From: Treponema sp.
GTDB taxonomy: Bacteria > Spirochaetota > Spirochaetia > Treponematales > Treponemataceae
Direction: 5' to 3'
NCBI GenBank assembly: GCA_024683675.1
Contig: JAIKYB010000019.1
Span: 1-34,933, forward strand
DNA: 34,933 nucleotides
Position numbers and translations under genes: made by a program. Shown one piece after another: positions 1 to 9,424 of this stretch (position 1 is the first letter of the stretch; each line of letters begins with the position of its first letter). The notes beneath the pieces are model-generated. The model made no database searches. It had not been told where the DNA came from and saw nothing but the letters and a program-made list of their open reading frames with translations.

Positions 1-13
1 GGCGGAGTAGAAC

Positions 14-1348
14 ATGGCAAGCAATCCAATTGTAAATATGTTTAAAGTAAAAGAAATAAGAGATCGTTTGTTCTTTACATTTCTGATTCTGGCCGTATTC
101 CGCTTAGGAAGCGTTCTTACAGTACCAGGAATTGATGCAAACGTACTTATTAAGTACTTTGACGATTTAGCTGCACAGAACAACAATGCGTTTGCCAGTT
201 ACATGGACTTCTTCGTTGGAGGGGCATTCTCTAACTTCTCAGTATTTATGCTGGGAGTTATGCCTTTCATCTCTATGCAGATTATAATGCAACTTGCTGT
301 GATCATTTTCCCATCACTTAAGAGAATATCTCAGGAAGATGGAGGACAGAGAAAGATTGCTCAGTACACACGTATTGGAACAATCGTTGTTTGTATCATC
401 CAGGCCTGGGGTATGTCTGTTTATGCCAACAGCATTCCTGGTTGTATAGTTATTGAAAATAAAATTGCTTTCAGAGCACTTTTCATGTTAACTGTTACAA
501 CTGGTGCAATGGTTACTGTTTGGCTTGGTGATCAGATTACAGCCCGTGGAATTGGAAATGGTATTTCCATGATGATTTTTGCAGGTATCGTAGCTCGCCT
601 GCCTAATGCTATTGTAGAATTAGGACAGAAGGTAGCTGCCGGAGAAATCCAGCTTGTATTTGTTATCCTGGTAATTATCATGTTCATCGCAATTATTGCT
701 TTGGTAATTTATGAAGAATCAGGTCAGAGAAAGATTCCTGTTCACTATGCAAAGCGTGTAGTTGGAAGAAAAATGTACGGCGGACAGAGTACTTATATTC
801 CGTTCAAGGTTAATTCTTCAAACGTAATCCCTCTTATCTTTGCTTCTTCTATTCTTACATTACCTTTGACAATTGCTCAGACTTTTGCTCAGGGACAGAA
901 TTCAGCAAAATGGATTAATTCAGTTGCTAGAGTTTTGACTCCTAATGGTTTATGGTACAATATATTGTTGGTTATTCTTATTATCTTCTTTGCTTACTTC
1001 TACACTCAGGTAACACTGAACCCTACAGAAATTGCAAAGAACATCCGTGAAAACGGCGGCTCCATTCCGGGTGTGCGTACAGATAAGACTGAAGAATATC
1101 TGACAAAGATATTAAATAGACTTATATTACCTGGTGCATTGTTCCTTGCTCTTATTGCTATTATCCCAACAATCATTCAAAAGTTGTTTGGATTCCCACA
1201 GTCAATAAGCCAGCTTATGGGTGGAACTTCACTTATCATTATGATTGGTGTAGATCTTGATACAATGAGTCAGGTTGAGGCACTTCTTAAGATGCATCAT
1301 CATGATGGTCTTACAAAGAAGGGCAAAATTAGATCACGAAGTTTGTAA
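14..1348 (+). CDS. secY: Preprotein translocase subunit SecY
   Basis: 444 aa multi-TM protein; SecY-like motifs (RLGSVLTVPGID, NPTEIAKNIRENGGSIPGVR); followed by rpmJ/rpsM; SD ggcggag. Confidence 0.98.
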   Translation: MASNPIVNMFKVKEIRDRLFFTFLILAVFRLGSVLTVPGIDANVLIKYFDDLAAQNNNAFASYMDFFVGGAFSNFSVFMLGVMPFISMQIIMQLAVIIFPSLKRISQEDGGQRKIAQYTRIGTIVVCIIQAWGMSVYANSIPGCIVIENKIAFRALFMLTVTTGAMVTVWLGDQITARGIGNGISMMIFAGIVARLPNAIVELGQKVAAGEIQLVFVILVIIMFIAIIALVIYEESGQRKIPVHYAKRVVGRKMYGGQSTYIPFKVNSSNVIPLIFASSILTLPLTIAQTFAQGQNSAKWINSVARVLTPNGLWYNILLVILIIFFAYFYTQVTLNPTEIAKNIRENGGSIPGVRTDKTEEYLTKILNRLILPGALFLALIAIIPTIIQKLFGFPQSISQLMGGTSLIIMIGVDLDTMSQVEALLKMHHHDGLTKKGKIRSRSL

Positions 1349-1408
1349 TTTAATTAAAATTTCGTGAATTAACAGTAGAAAAGAACTGGGAATATGTGAT
1401 ATATTATC

Positions 1409-1454
1409 TTCTACCGAATTGCTCTCATTGCGAGGTGCCTAGAATTCGGTAGAA
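1409..1454 (+). promoter_or_regulatory. Long hairpin in the secY-rpmJ intergenic region, possible r-protein leader or processing site
   Basis: Perfect 12-bp inverted repeat TTCTACCGAATT / AATTCGGTAGAA with a partly self-complementary 22-nt loop, just upstream of rpmJ. Confidence 0.6.
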
Positions 1455-1474
1455 TATTCTCATGGGGGCTTTTT

Positions 1475-1588
1475 ATGAAAGTACGAACCAGTGTAAAACC
1501 TATCTGTGATAAATGTAAGGTTATCAAAAGAAACGGAATCATCCGTATTATTTGTACAAACCCAAAACATAAACAGAGACAGGGCTAA
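1475..1588 (+). CDS. rpmJ: 50S ribosomal protein L36 (missing from the ORF track, 37 aa)
   Basis: Translated by eye: [37 protein letters not shown]; zinc-binding (C+) form; canonical position between secY and rpsM. Confidence 0.97.
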   Translation: MKVRTSVKPICDKCKVIKRNGIIRIICTNPKHKQRQG

Positions 1589-1605
1589 GGCTTAAGGAGA
1601 AACAG

Positions 1606-1974
1606 ATGGCTCGAATTGCGGGAGTTGATATCCCAAACAAACATGTTGGTACCGCATTAACTTATATTTATGGTATCGGTCGTGCAACTGCACAGAAAAT
1701 CTGCGAAGAAGCCAAAATTGATCCTATGAAGATGGCAAACGATCTTACTCAGGATGAATTGGCAAAAATTCGTGAAATCATCGACGCTAATTACAAGACA
1801 GAAGGACGTCTTCGTTCAGAAATCGGTCTTAACCTTAAGCGCTTGATGGATATTGGATGCTATCGTGGTCTTCGTCACAAGAGAGGTCTTCCTGTACGCG
1901 GTCAGAGAACTCGTACAAATGCACGTACTCGTAAGGGTAAGAAGAAGACTGTTGCTAATAAGAAGAAAGCATAG
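1606..1974 (+). CDS. rpsM: 30S ribosomal protein S13
   Basis: [13 protein letters not shown]...[27 protein letters not shown] aaggag. Confidence 0.99.
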   Translation: MARIAGVDIPNKHVGTALTYIYGIGRATAQKICEEAKIDPMKMANDLTQDELAKIREIIDANYKTEGRLRSEIGLNLKRLMDIGCYRGLRHKRGLPVRGQRTRTNARTRKGKKKTVANKKKA

Positions 1975-1988
1975 GCGGAGGATAAGTA

Positions 1989-2369
1989 ATGGCTGTCGCT
2001 AAGAAACGAAAGGAAAAAAAGAGCGTATACGAAGGAAATGTATATATTCAGGCTACGTTCAATAACACTATCGTAACTGTAACAGACTTGAAGGGCAATG
2101 CACTTGCATGGGCATCTTCAGGCGGACTCGGTTTCCGTGGAGCAAAAAAATCAACTCCATTTGCTGCTCAGTCTGTAGCTGAAACTGCTCTGCAGAAGGC
2201 TGCTAGTTATGGTCTGCGTGAAGTTCACGTATATGTAAAAGGACCGGGAATGGGACGTGAAAACGCTATCCGTTCAATCGGTGCTATGGGCTTGAGAGTA
2301 AAGTCTATTTCTGATGTTACTCCAATTCCACACAATGGCTGTCGTCCTCGTAAGACTCGACGCATGTAA
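1989..2369 (+). CDS. rpsK: 30S ribosomal protein S11
   Basis: [14 protein letters not shown]...[14 protein letters not shown]...[12 protein letters not shown]. Confidence 0.99.
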   Translation: MAVAKKRKEKKSVYEGNVYIQATFNNTIVTVTDLKGNALAWASSGGLGFRGAKKSTPFAAQSVAETALQKAASYGLREVHVYVKGPGMGRENAIRSIGAMGLRVKSISDVTPIPHNGCRPRKTRRM

Positions 2370-2388
2370 ATCTTAAGGAGAATACGTT

Positions 2389-2982
2389 ATGGGTAAAAGT
2401 ACACAGCCTCTGTTAAAGAGATGTAAAGCCTTGGGTATTAATCCTGTGGTAATGGGATATACAAAGGAATCTAAAAGAAACCAGAAAGAAGTAAGAAGAG
2501 CTAAGAAGTCTGAATATGGTCTTCAGCTTACTGAAAAGCAGAAGCTCCGCTTTATTTATGGTATTCTTGAAAAGCAGTTCAGAAGTTACTATGTAATGGC
2601 TACTAAAAAGCCAGGCGTTACAGGTGAAGTTTTACTCCAGATTTTGGAGTCTCGTCTGGATAACGTAGTATATCGTCTTGGATTCGCTAAAACACGTCAG
2701 CAGGCAAGACAGATGGTTAATCATGGACATATTACTGTAAATGGTAAGAAAGTTGATATTCCATCTTACTTGGTAAAAGTTGGCGATGTAATCGCACTCA
2801 AGGAATCAAGCAGAACAACAGGAATTAAGACTCTCGTTCTTGCAAACGGAGATAAAGTAGTTCCAAGTTGGCTTGAATCTGATGCTGAAAATTTCACTGG
2901 AAAGGTTGTTGCTTTGGCTGCTCGTTCAGATATTGACTTCGCAGTTAAAGAGAATCTTATCGTTGAATATTACTCTAAATAA
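2389..2982 (+). CDS. rpsD: 30S ribosomal protein S4 (zinc-free form)
   Basis: S4 domain LESRLDNVVYRLGFAKTRQQARQMVNHGHITVNGK; N-terminus lacks the 4-Cys zinc site. Confidence 0.98.
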   Translation: MGKSTQPLLKRCKALGINPVVMGYTKESKRNQKEVRRAKKSEYGLQLTEKQKLRFIYGILEKQFRSYYVMATKKPGVTGEVLLQILESRLDNVVYRLGFAKTRQQARQMVNHGHITVNGKKVDIPSYLVKVGDVIALKESSRTTGIKTLVLANGDKVVPSWLESDAENFTGKVVALAARSDIDFAVKENLIVEYYSK

Positions 2983-2997
2983 TAAAAAGGAGTTCAG

Positions 2998-4053
2998 ATG
3001 GCTCGAAAAAATTTGCTCAAAGGTTTTAAGAGGCCTAAAGGCATTACATTTGAACACATTAGTACAAATCCAAACTACGGTAAGTTTACTGCATATCCGT
3101 TCGAAACTGGTTTTGGTACAACAGTAGGAAATACTCTCAGAAGAGTCCTCTTGTCATCAATTCAGGGATATGCAATTACTTCTATCCGTATTACATCATA
3201 TGATGAGAATGGAATGTCACACATTATTTCTAGCGAATTTGATGCAATTCCAAATGTTGCAGAAGATACACTTGAAATTATTAATTCTTTGAAGATGATT
3301 CGTTTGAGACTTCCTAATGATGTTGAGCAGGATACAATCCAGTATGAATTTAAAGGTCCAGGCGTTGTAAAGAGCGATGACTTTGCTAAAGAAGGTCAGC
3401 TTGAAATCATGACTAAAGATGCTCTCATCTTTACTATGATGGAAGGTGCTCATCTGGATATTGAAATTCAGGTAGACCTTGGTCGTGGATATGTACCAGC
3501 AGAAACAAATGAACATTATATAGAAGTTGTTGGTACAATTCCTATGGATGCCATTTTCACTCCAGTTCCAAAAGTAAAATATTCTATTGAACCTTGTCGT
3601 GTAGGTCAGAGAAATGACTATGACAAGCTTATTCTTGAGATTTGGACTGATGGAACAATTACACCTGATAATGCTTTGGGTGAAGCTGCAAAGATTGCAA
3701 AAGAACATTTTGCTGTATTTGTAAACTTCAACGATAAGGATGTTTTAGGTTCGGATGAGAGTGATGAAGGCGATAAGGGTATTCAGGTACTTTTGAATAC
3801 ACCTGTTGAGGAATTGGAACTTTCAGTTCGTTCATCAAATTGTTTGAAGAATGCTAATATTCGTACAATCGGCGAATTGACAAAAAAGACTGAAGAAGAT
3901 ATTGCTAAGACCAGAAACTTTGGAAAGAAAAGTTTACAGGAAATTAAAGAAAAGCTCCAGGAATGGAACCTTACTCTTGGCATGACAGACTACAGTCATC
4001 TGAAGAATGCTGCCAATATAACTAAGCAGAAGGAAGAAACAGATGAATCATAG
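2998..4053 (+). CDS. rpoA: DNA-directed RNA polymerase subunit alpha
   Basis: [23 protein letters not shown]; alpha-CTD helix-hairpin-helix region [15 protein letters not shown]. Confidence 0.98.
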   Translation: MARKNLLKGFKRPKGITFEHISTNPNYGKFTAYPFETGFGTTVGNTLRRVLLSSIQGYAITSIRITSYDENGMSHIISSEFDAIPNVAEDTLEIINSLKMIRLRLPNDVEQDTIQYEFKGPGVVKSDDFAKEGQLEIMTKDALIFTMMEGAHLDIEIQVDLGRGYVPAETNEHYIEVVGTIPMDAIFTPVPKVKYSIEPCRVGQRNDYDKLILEIWTDGTITPDNALGEAAKIAKEHFAVFVNFNDKDVLGSDESDEGDKGIQVLLNTPVEELELSVRSSNCLKNANIRTIGELTKKTEEDIAKTRNFGKKSLQEIKEKLQEWNLTLGMTDYSHLKNAANITKQKEETDES

Positions 4054-4567
4054 AAATGGTTTTAATCCGCTTTCACGTACAACAGCACATCGTCGTGCTA
4101 TGTCACGCAATATGGTAACATCGCTCTTTAGATATGAGCGTATTACTACTACAAAATCTAAGGCTTTGGAAGTAAGAAAGTCAGCTGAAAAGTTGATTAC
4201 CAGAGCTAAGGAAGACACAGTGCACAATCGTCGTGAAGCTGCTAAATTTATTCAAGATGAAAAGATTTTGAACAAGCTCTTTACAGAGATTGGACCACGT
4301 ATGAAGGAACGCAATGGTGGATATACACGCGTTCTTAAGTTGGGATACCGTCAGGGTGATGCTGCTGATGTAGTAATTCTTGAGTTGGTAGATTATAAGC
4401 TTGAAGATGAATCAAGTGCAGAAGAGAAGAAGCCTGCTAAGAAGGCTGCTGCTCCTAAGGCAAAGAAAGCTGCTGCACCAAAAGACTCAGCTGCTGAAAG
4501 CAAGCCAAAGAAGTCTACTTCAAAGAAAGCTGCTTCTGAAAAGAAAGAAGAAGCTTCTGCAGAGTAA
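4043..4567 (+). CDS. rplQ: 50S ribosomal protein L17 with a long Lys/Ala-rich C-terminal extension
   Basis: [50 protein letters not shown]; overlaps the rpoA end by 11 bp. Confidence 0.97.
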   Translation: MNHRNGFNPLSRTTAHRRAMSRNMVTSLFRYERITTTKSKALEVRKSAEKLITRAKEDTVHNRREAAKFIQDEKILNKLFTEIGPRMKERNGGYTRVLKLGYRQGDAADVVILELVDYKLEDESSAEEKKPAKKAAAPKAKKAAAPKDSAAESKPKKSTSKKAASEKKEEASAE

Positions 4568-4584
4568 TTACAGAGGAGTTTGAT

Positions 4585-4821
4585 ATGTCAAAGAACCATC
4601 GTGGATCTGGAATTAGATCACTGCCTGCTCACGGACGTGGAACATGTGCTATCTGTGGAAAAACAGATATTAAAGTTCTGTGGGAAAAGGAAATTAATGG
4701 CGAAACTGTGAATATTTGTAAATTCTGTAACGCTGCATTGAAGAACAAAGCAAGAGCAGAAGCTCCTGCTGCTGCACCTGCTGCAGAAGAGGCTCCAGTT
4801 GCTGAGGCTGCTGCTGAGTAA
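4585..4821 (+). CDS. Small zinc-ribbon-like protein with Ala/Glu/Pro-rich tail, in the ribosomal operon
   Basis: SD gaggag; paired CxxC motifs CAICGKTD...CKFCN; lies between rplQ and the operon terminator. Confidence 0.8.
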   Translation: MSKNHRGSGIRSLPAHGRGTCAICGKTDIKVLWEKEINGETVNICKFCNAALKNKARAEAPAAAPAAEEAPVAEAAAE

Positions 4822-4842
4822 TTTCTGATATTCTCAGAATCC

Positions 4843-4878
4843 AAAAGACGTCATCAACATGGATGACGTCTTTTTTTT
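4843..4878 (+). terminator. Rho-independent terminator of the ribosomal operon
   Basis: AAAAGACGTCATC-aacatg-GATGACGTCTTTT followed by more T. Confidence 0.95.
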
Positions 4879-4911
4879 ATAGCTTTCATGTCAATTTTAA
4901 AGAGACCAATT

Positions 4912-4941
4912 TTGTTGATTTAATGCGAAATTTGTTATACT
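4912..4941 (+). promoter_or_regulatory. Promoter of the PilZ gene
   Basis: TTGTTG (4912-4917), 18 nt, TATACT (4936-4941), then 9 nt to ATG at 4951. Confidence 0.65.
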
Positions 4942-4950
4942 ATAGTCGTT

Positions 4951-6063
4951 ATGGGTGTTACTACAAGTCATCATATTCAGCATTATTATGACTATTTCAG
5001 AGATAAGGAAATAGTTTTTACTAAGGCAAACTTAAAAGCCCTAAAAATAGATCCACGTCAAATATATTTGAAATGCAATGGTGGACAGTGGCCATGTATT
5101 ATTAATTCAACATCACTTCAGCAGGTTAGAGTTTTTATTGGTACTGGAAGTGGAATTTATCAGGCTATAAATAAGAATCGTAGTGTTCCTATTTCAGTAA
5201 GATATTGTTTTTTTGGTAATAATGGAGAACCTGTACAATTTTTTGTAAACAGTACTGTAGCAGAAATAAAACCATATCCTGCTTCTAATGAGCTTGCAAT
5301 TGTAACTTTAAGTTTTACTCAAAGACCACCTGATGAGTTAATTTTACGACTTGGTGAATTTGTAGAAGTAAATGAAAACTTTAAGAATCGCAAGGAAGAA
5401 AGAATTAGTTTAAATGAAAATTCTTTACGTCAGTTAGGTATTCCAAAAGAAGAGTCTTATGTTTTTATTGAAGGTGTTCCACGTAAATGTGTAATGAAAG
5501 ATTTATCTTTCGGTGGTGCCCGTTTAATGGTAGTTGGTATTCCTAAATTCCTTGAAAAAAAGACAGTCGATTTAAGATTGTTTTTTACTGATACAAACGA
5601 AAAGATTTCCCTTCCTGGGGTTGTAAAAGAAGCTGAATTCCTGGAAGGTAGAAAAGATCTTTCTGTTGTACACATTGAGTTTAATGCTGATGACATTCCG
5701 ATGTCATATAAGTTTCATATAAACAGTTATATAACATCTTATCAGAAGAAGTTAATAGAAAAGCAGATGAGTAATCAGGTTGCTAAAGAAAAAGCTGATG
5801 CCGCTGCTGCTGCTAAGAAAGCTGAAATTTCTGCAGAAATGAAAAAGAGATCAGAAGAGCAGGCTAAATTAGAAGCTGCTAATGCTGCTAATGCTGCAAA
5901 GGTAGGACAGGCTGCTGCAGCTGCTTCTCCTGCTGCGGTTCAGCCGGCTCCTGCTAACTCAGTTACTGAATCTGTTGCACCTGCGGAACAAGCTGCTAGT
6001 CCGGCAGCCCCTGCAGCTAATGCAGAAGAAAAGCCAGCCGAAACTTCAAATACAACAAACTAA
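4951..6063 (+). CDS. PilZ-domain (c-di-GMP binding) protein with Ala-rich C-terminal tail
   Basis: RKEERI ... DLSFGGARL matches the RxxxR ... (D/N)xSxxG PilZ pattern; low-complexity A/E/P/K tail. Confidence 0.8.
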   Translation: MGVTTSHHIQHYYDYFRDKEIVFTKANLKALKIDPRQIYLKCNGGQWPCIINSTSLQQVRVFIGTGSGIYQAINKNRSVPISVRYCFFGNNGEPVQFFVNSTVAEIKPYPASNELAIVTLSFTQRPPDELILRLGEFVEVNENFKNRKEERISLNENSLRQLGIPKEESYVFIEGVPRKCVMKDLSFGGARLMVVGIPKFLEKKTVDLRLFFTDTNEKISLPGVVKEAEFLEGRKDLSVVHIEFNADDIPMSYKFHINSYITSYQKKLIEKQMSNQVAKEKADAAAAAKKAEISAEMKKRSEEQAKLEAANAANAAKVGQAAAAASPAAVQPAPANSVTESVAPAEQAASPAAPAANAEEKPAETSNTTN

Positions 6064-6079
6064 ATAATAAGGTATAAAG

Positions 6080-7231
6080 ATGAACGCTTCAAATCCATTG
6101 GAATCGATTTATTATATTGGGATTCCAGAAAATTTTATTGCTTCAGATTCTGCTTTTAAAATTGATACAACAATAAAGCTGCCGGTACAAAAAAAGATGG
6201 AAGATGATCCAGGTAATTTTAATCCTGAAGAAATTACATCTGAACAGATATTGGCTGGTATTCTTACAGTTTTGGCTTATGACAAGAAAAATGAACATCT
6301 TGATTATTACCGTTCAATAATAAAAAAGGTAAAGCCAAATATTAAAAAGGAATTATGTGAGGCTGCTATTCTTAAGACTAAGAATGAAGATTTTGATTTA
6401 GCAGAAGAAATCTTCTTGGCTTTACTTGGTCTGGATCCTGAGGATGAAGCTGTAATATTAAATATGGCTTTATTTCTTGATCAAAGAGCAGATTCTTACA
6501 GAGCATCTGGATTGATTGATGATGCTGATGCCTATGATGCAGACGCTTTAAGTTATTATCAGGATGCAATGAATGCAGATCCTCCTCTTGCAGATGCTTT
6601 CTTTAATGCAGGCTTTTATTTTATGAAAAAGCACAGTTATAGAGAAGCTAAAGATGCCTTTGAAACTTATATTGCCCTTACTTGTGATATTACAGATGAA
6701 GAACTGGGTGAAAATGGAGTTTATAAAAAGGAAAGAGCCCAGGAAATAATTAATAATATTACAAATCAAAATATGGATGATGAAGCTTTTCAGAAGGCCT
6801 ATGAATTGATTTCAAATGGACAGGAAGAAAAGGGTTTAATTGAAATAAGAAGCTTTTTGGAAAATAATCCAAAGGTTTGGAATGCCTGGTTTATGCTTGG
6901 TTGGGGATTAAGAAGACTTGAAAGATATTCTGATGCTGTGCAGGCTTTTAAGGAAGCTTTGAAATATGGTGGAGATACAAATTCGGATACCTATAATGAG
7001 CTGGCACTGTGCCTGGTACAGGAAAAGAAATTTGACCAGGCAAAAGAAAATCTTCTTAAGGCTTTTGAAATTGAACCAGAGAGCACTAAGATAATATCAA
7101 ATTTAGGATATCTTGCATTAGCGCAAGGTGATAAAGAGTCTGCCAGAAATTATTTTACAACAGTTTTGGAATATGACCCGAAAGATAAAATTGCAGCAAA
7201 TGAACTTTTGAAGCTGGAAAAATCAGAATGA
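6080..7231 (+). CDS. TPR-repeat protein
   Basis: Repeated TPR helices, e.g. WFMLGWGLRRLERYSDAVQAFKEALKYG and ISNLGYLALAQGDKESARNYFTTVLEYDP. Confidence 0.85.
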   Translation: MNASNPLESIYYIGIPENFIASDSAFKIDTTIKLPVQKKMEDDPGNFNPEEITSEQILAGILTVLAYDKKNEHLDYYRSIIKKVKPNIKKELCEAAILKTKNEDFDLAEEIFLALLGLDPEDEAVILNMALFLDQRADSYRASGLIDDADAYDADALSYYQDAMNADPPLADAFFNAGFYFMKKHSYREAKDAFETYIALTCDITDEELGENGVYKKERAQEIINNITNQNMDDEAFQKAYELISNGQEEKGLIEIRSFLENNPKVWNAWFMLGWGLRRLERYSDAVQAFKEALKYGGDTNSDTYNELALCLVQEKKFDQAKENLLKAFEIEPESTKIISNLGYLALAQGDKESARNYFTTVLEYDPKDKIAANELLKLEKSE

Positions 7232-7669
7232 TAATTCAATGGTATCGCCGACCGCGATACCATTTTTTTTGAACCAGCCTTGTGGGACTTCTAGTGCATA
7301 TCGAACAGACGATGTACTTAAAACCGGAGCCAGACTGTAGGGTTTCATGTCAAAAATATCACGGATTTTACCTGTGGAATCAATATAAGCAATTGAAAGG
7401 GGATGCGGAGTATTTTTCATCCAGAAGGAAAGAATCTGATCCTGTTCAAATATAAATATCATTCCAGTGCCTTCTGGAATCTTTTTTCTTTCCATGTAAC
7501 CTTTTGTACGGTCTTCAGGCTTTTTTGCTATTTCAGCTAAAACTTCAATTTCTTTTCCATTTGAAGTTTTTATTGTAAGAGACTTTTCTTCAAGTTTTTT
7601 GCCTGCAGCATAAATATTAGATAATAAAAATAATGTTGTAATAATTAAAGGTAAGGTGCGTTTTATCAT
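7223..7669 (-). CDS. DUF192 family secreted protein
   Basis: Signal peptide; KPEDRTKGYMERKKIPEGTGMIFIFEQDQILSFWMKNTPHPLSIAYID matches DUF192. Confidence 0.88.
   Translation of the reverse strand: MIKRTLPLIITTLFLLSNIYAAGKKLEEKSLTIKTSNGKEIEVLAEIAKKPEDRTKGYMERKKIPEGTGMIFIFEQDQILSFWMKNTPHPLSIAYIDSTGKIRDIFDMKPYSLAPVLSTSSVRYALEVPQGWFKKNGIAVGDTIELSF
7238..7270 (+). terminator. Intrinsic terminator of the pilZ-TPR operon, inside the 3' end of the opposing DUF192 gene
   Basis: AATGGTATCGC-cgacc-GCGATACCATT + T tract. Confidence 0.9.
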
Positions 7670-8208
7670 AATTCATCCAAAAACATTTCTTTCGTTCTTT
7701 CTGTTGGCGAGAGAGGAACGTTGTTGTAGTTTTGTGTATTTTTATAGATTTCGTTATCAATATATTTAAGAGTTAAAGGTCGTTCAAGACTCATTGTAAC
7801 GTCATCATTTTTCCAGCTGGCTGAATTAGGGTCAAAGGAATCTGGTTGCCCATACTTTTCTGTGAGCTTGGTAAATATAGAATAGTAATCCATTCTTTGA
7901 GGATTAATGTTTATGGTTATGATATATAATTCATCCATAAAAAATTGGAAATAGCATTGTTCCAGAAAATTTGAACCATGGCCTGTTCTGGCATCTGTTT
8001 CTATAAGTTCTCTGGTTCCTCCAGGAAGCAGGGAAACATCCCGGTCTCCGTGATAGCCAAAGTCAGGGTCTTTTACAAGCGCATCTTTTGTTTCTTCCAG
8101 ATTCATGCCTAAAATAATATCTTTATAGCCATTTGGCAGTTCTTCTGCGAATAGAGAAAAAAAACTTATAAGAGAGAAGAATAAAATAAATCTTTTCCAC
8201 CGGTACAT
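7666..8208 (-). CDS. Secreted hypothetical protein
   Basis: Signal peptide MYRWKRFILFFSLISFFSLFAEE; ATGA overlap with the downstream DUF192 ORF. Confidence 0.7.
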   Translation of the reverse strand: MYRWKRFILFFSLISFFSLFAEELPNGYKDIILGMNLEETKDALVKDPDFGYHGDRDVSLLPGGTRELIETDARTGHGSNFLEQCYFQFFMDELYIITININPQRMDYYSIFTKLTEKYGQPDSFDPNSASWKNDDVTMSLERPLTLKYIDNEIYKNTQNYNNVPLSPTERTKEMFLDEL

Positions 8209-8230
8209 ATTCTATGTATCGGAAGAAAAA

Positions 8231-9421
8231 CTATTTTGCATTATTTTTTCTATAAAAAGCTGCTTGTTTTATAAGCTCTTGTACGTCTTTGACGATTATT
8301 TTTCCGTTTTCTGGACGATAGTTTGATAACTGCCCAAAATCATGAATGGCTTTAGGATGCAGATGACTTGGAAGACCGCACATGTTTGCAAGGTCTTTTG
8401 GTGTAAGATCAAATACCATGTTGTGATTTGAAGTATTCAACGTAATCTTCTGTTTTTCTGCCTGAAGAGAAAGAATATCTACAAGTTTTTCTACAGGTTC
8501 TGTAAGGGCAGCATTATCAAGCTGACGATACATAGACCAGAGTCTTTCTGCAAGTGTTGTTGTGAGCTTTGCAATCAGCTGAGGCTGTGTAGCAACCATC
8601 TGATTAAAGTTAGAACGATTGATTACCATGAGTACGCAATCACTGTGGGCTATGGCGCTTGCAGAACGAGGTTTGTTTTCGATAAGAGCCATCTCACCGA
8701 ACATGTCACCTTTTTTAAGAACTGCCAAAGTTACTTCTTCGCCGTTTACAACCTTTGAAATAGCAACTTCACCGCGCTGGATAATGAACATGTCAGAGCC
8801 ACTTTGAGCTTCTGTAAATATCATTGTTTCTTTTGGATATTCACGAGTCTGTTCGTCTGTTGGTTCATAGTAAACAGCATGAGTTCTAGGTTTAAGGGAA
8901 ACAAAATGTTTTTTTGCAAATTCTGCAGATTCCCCTTCTGGTCTGGTTTTTAAATATTGGTAATATGCATAAGCAGCTATATCATAACGGGAAGTTTTCT
9001 CGTAGAAATGAGCTACTTTAAAAATCTGATTACGGTCATCTGTTACCACGGAATTAAGAGTTGCTTTAGTAAGCATCTGATTCATGGTACGCATTCGATT
9101 TGCGAAGGATTTGATAATCTTTAAAGCGATAGGTGTATTCTGAGCAATTAAGTCTGGATACTGTTCTTTTCTTACAGAAATTGCAACTACATCTGTTGTG
9201 GCGATTGCAGATTCAATTTGAAGGTGGCCAGACATACATGGAACTACACCAACGAAGTCACCAGGTCCATAAGTGATAGGCGCATCGTTGTTACCATTAG
9301 ATTTCATGCATCTGACTGAGCCTTTTTGAATAATATAAAAATGGTCGCTATCCGCTTTGCCTTCTACTACCAGGTAGGAGCCTTGACGGAAGTTTATAAT
9401 TTGTAGTTGCAACATATACAT
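8231..9421 (-). CDS. Double cyclic-nucleotide-binding-domain regulatory protein (Crp/Fnr-like)
   Basis: Two cNMP folds; the second carries FGEMALIENKPRSASAIA; helical C-terminal region. Start may be 9415. Confidence 0.85.
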   Translation of the reverse strand: MYMLQLQIINFRQGSYLVVEGKADSDHFYIIQKGSVRCMKSNGNNDAPITYGPGDFVGVVPCMSGHLQIESAIATTDVVAISVRKEQYPDLIAQNTPIALKIIKSFANRMRTMNQMLTKATLNSVVTDDRNQIFKVAHFYEKTSRYDIAAYAYYQYLKTRPEGESAEFAKKHFVSLKPRTHAVYYEPTDEQTREYPKETMIFTEAQSGSDMFIIQRGEVAISKVVNGEEVTLAVLKKGDMFGEMALIENKPRSASAIAHSDCVLMVINRSNFNQMVATQPQLIAKLTTTLAERLWSMYRQLDNAALTEPVEKLVDILSLQAEKQKITLNTSNHNMVFDLTPKDLANMCGLPSHLHPKAIHDFGQLSNYRPENGKIIVKDVQELIKQAAFYRKNNAK

Positions 9422-9424
9422 TAA

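Noticed and set aside
1334-1367. TCACGAA / TTCGTGA inverted repeat spanning the secY stop
   Set aside because: Only 7 bp with a 20-nt loop; may be chance.
1409-1474. Intrinsic terminator after secY
   Set aside because: The 12-bp hairpin is not directly followed by a U tract; the T5 lies at the rpmJ start codon.
2873-3127. 84 aa ORF overlapping rpsD/rpoA in another frame
   Set aside because: Lies across two conserved genes; no SD or domain.
3217-3983. 163 aa and 66 aa minus-strand ORFs over rpoA
   Set aside because: Shadow ORFs of a conserved coding region.
4401-4583. 60 aa Leu/Lys/Arg-rich ORF in the rplQ tail
   Set aside because: Out-of-frame reading of the repetitive Lys/Ala codons.
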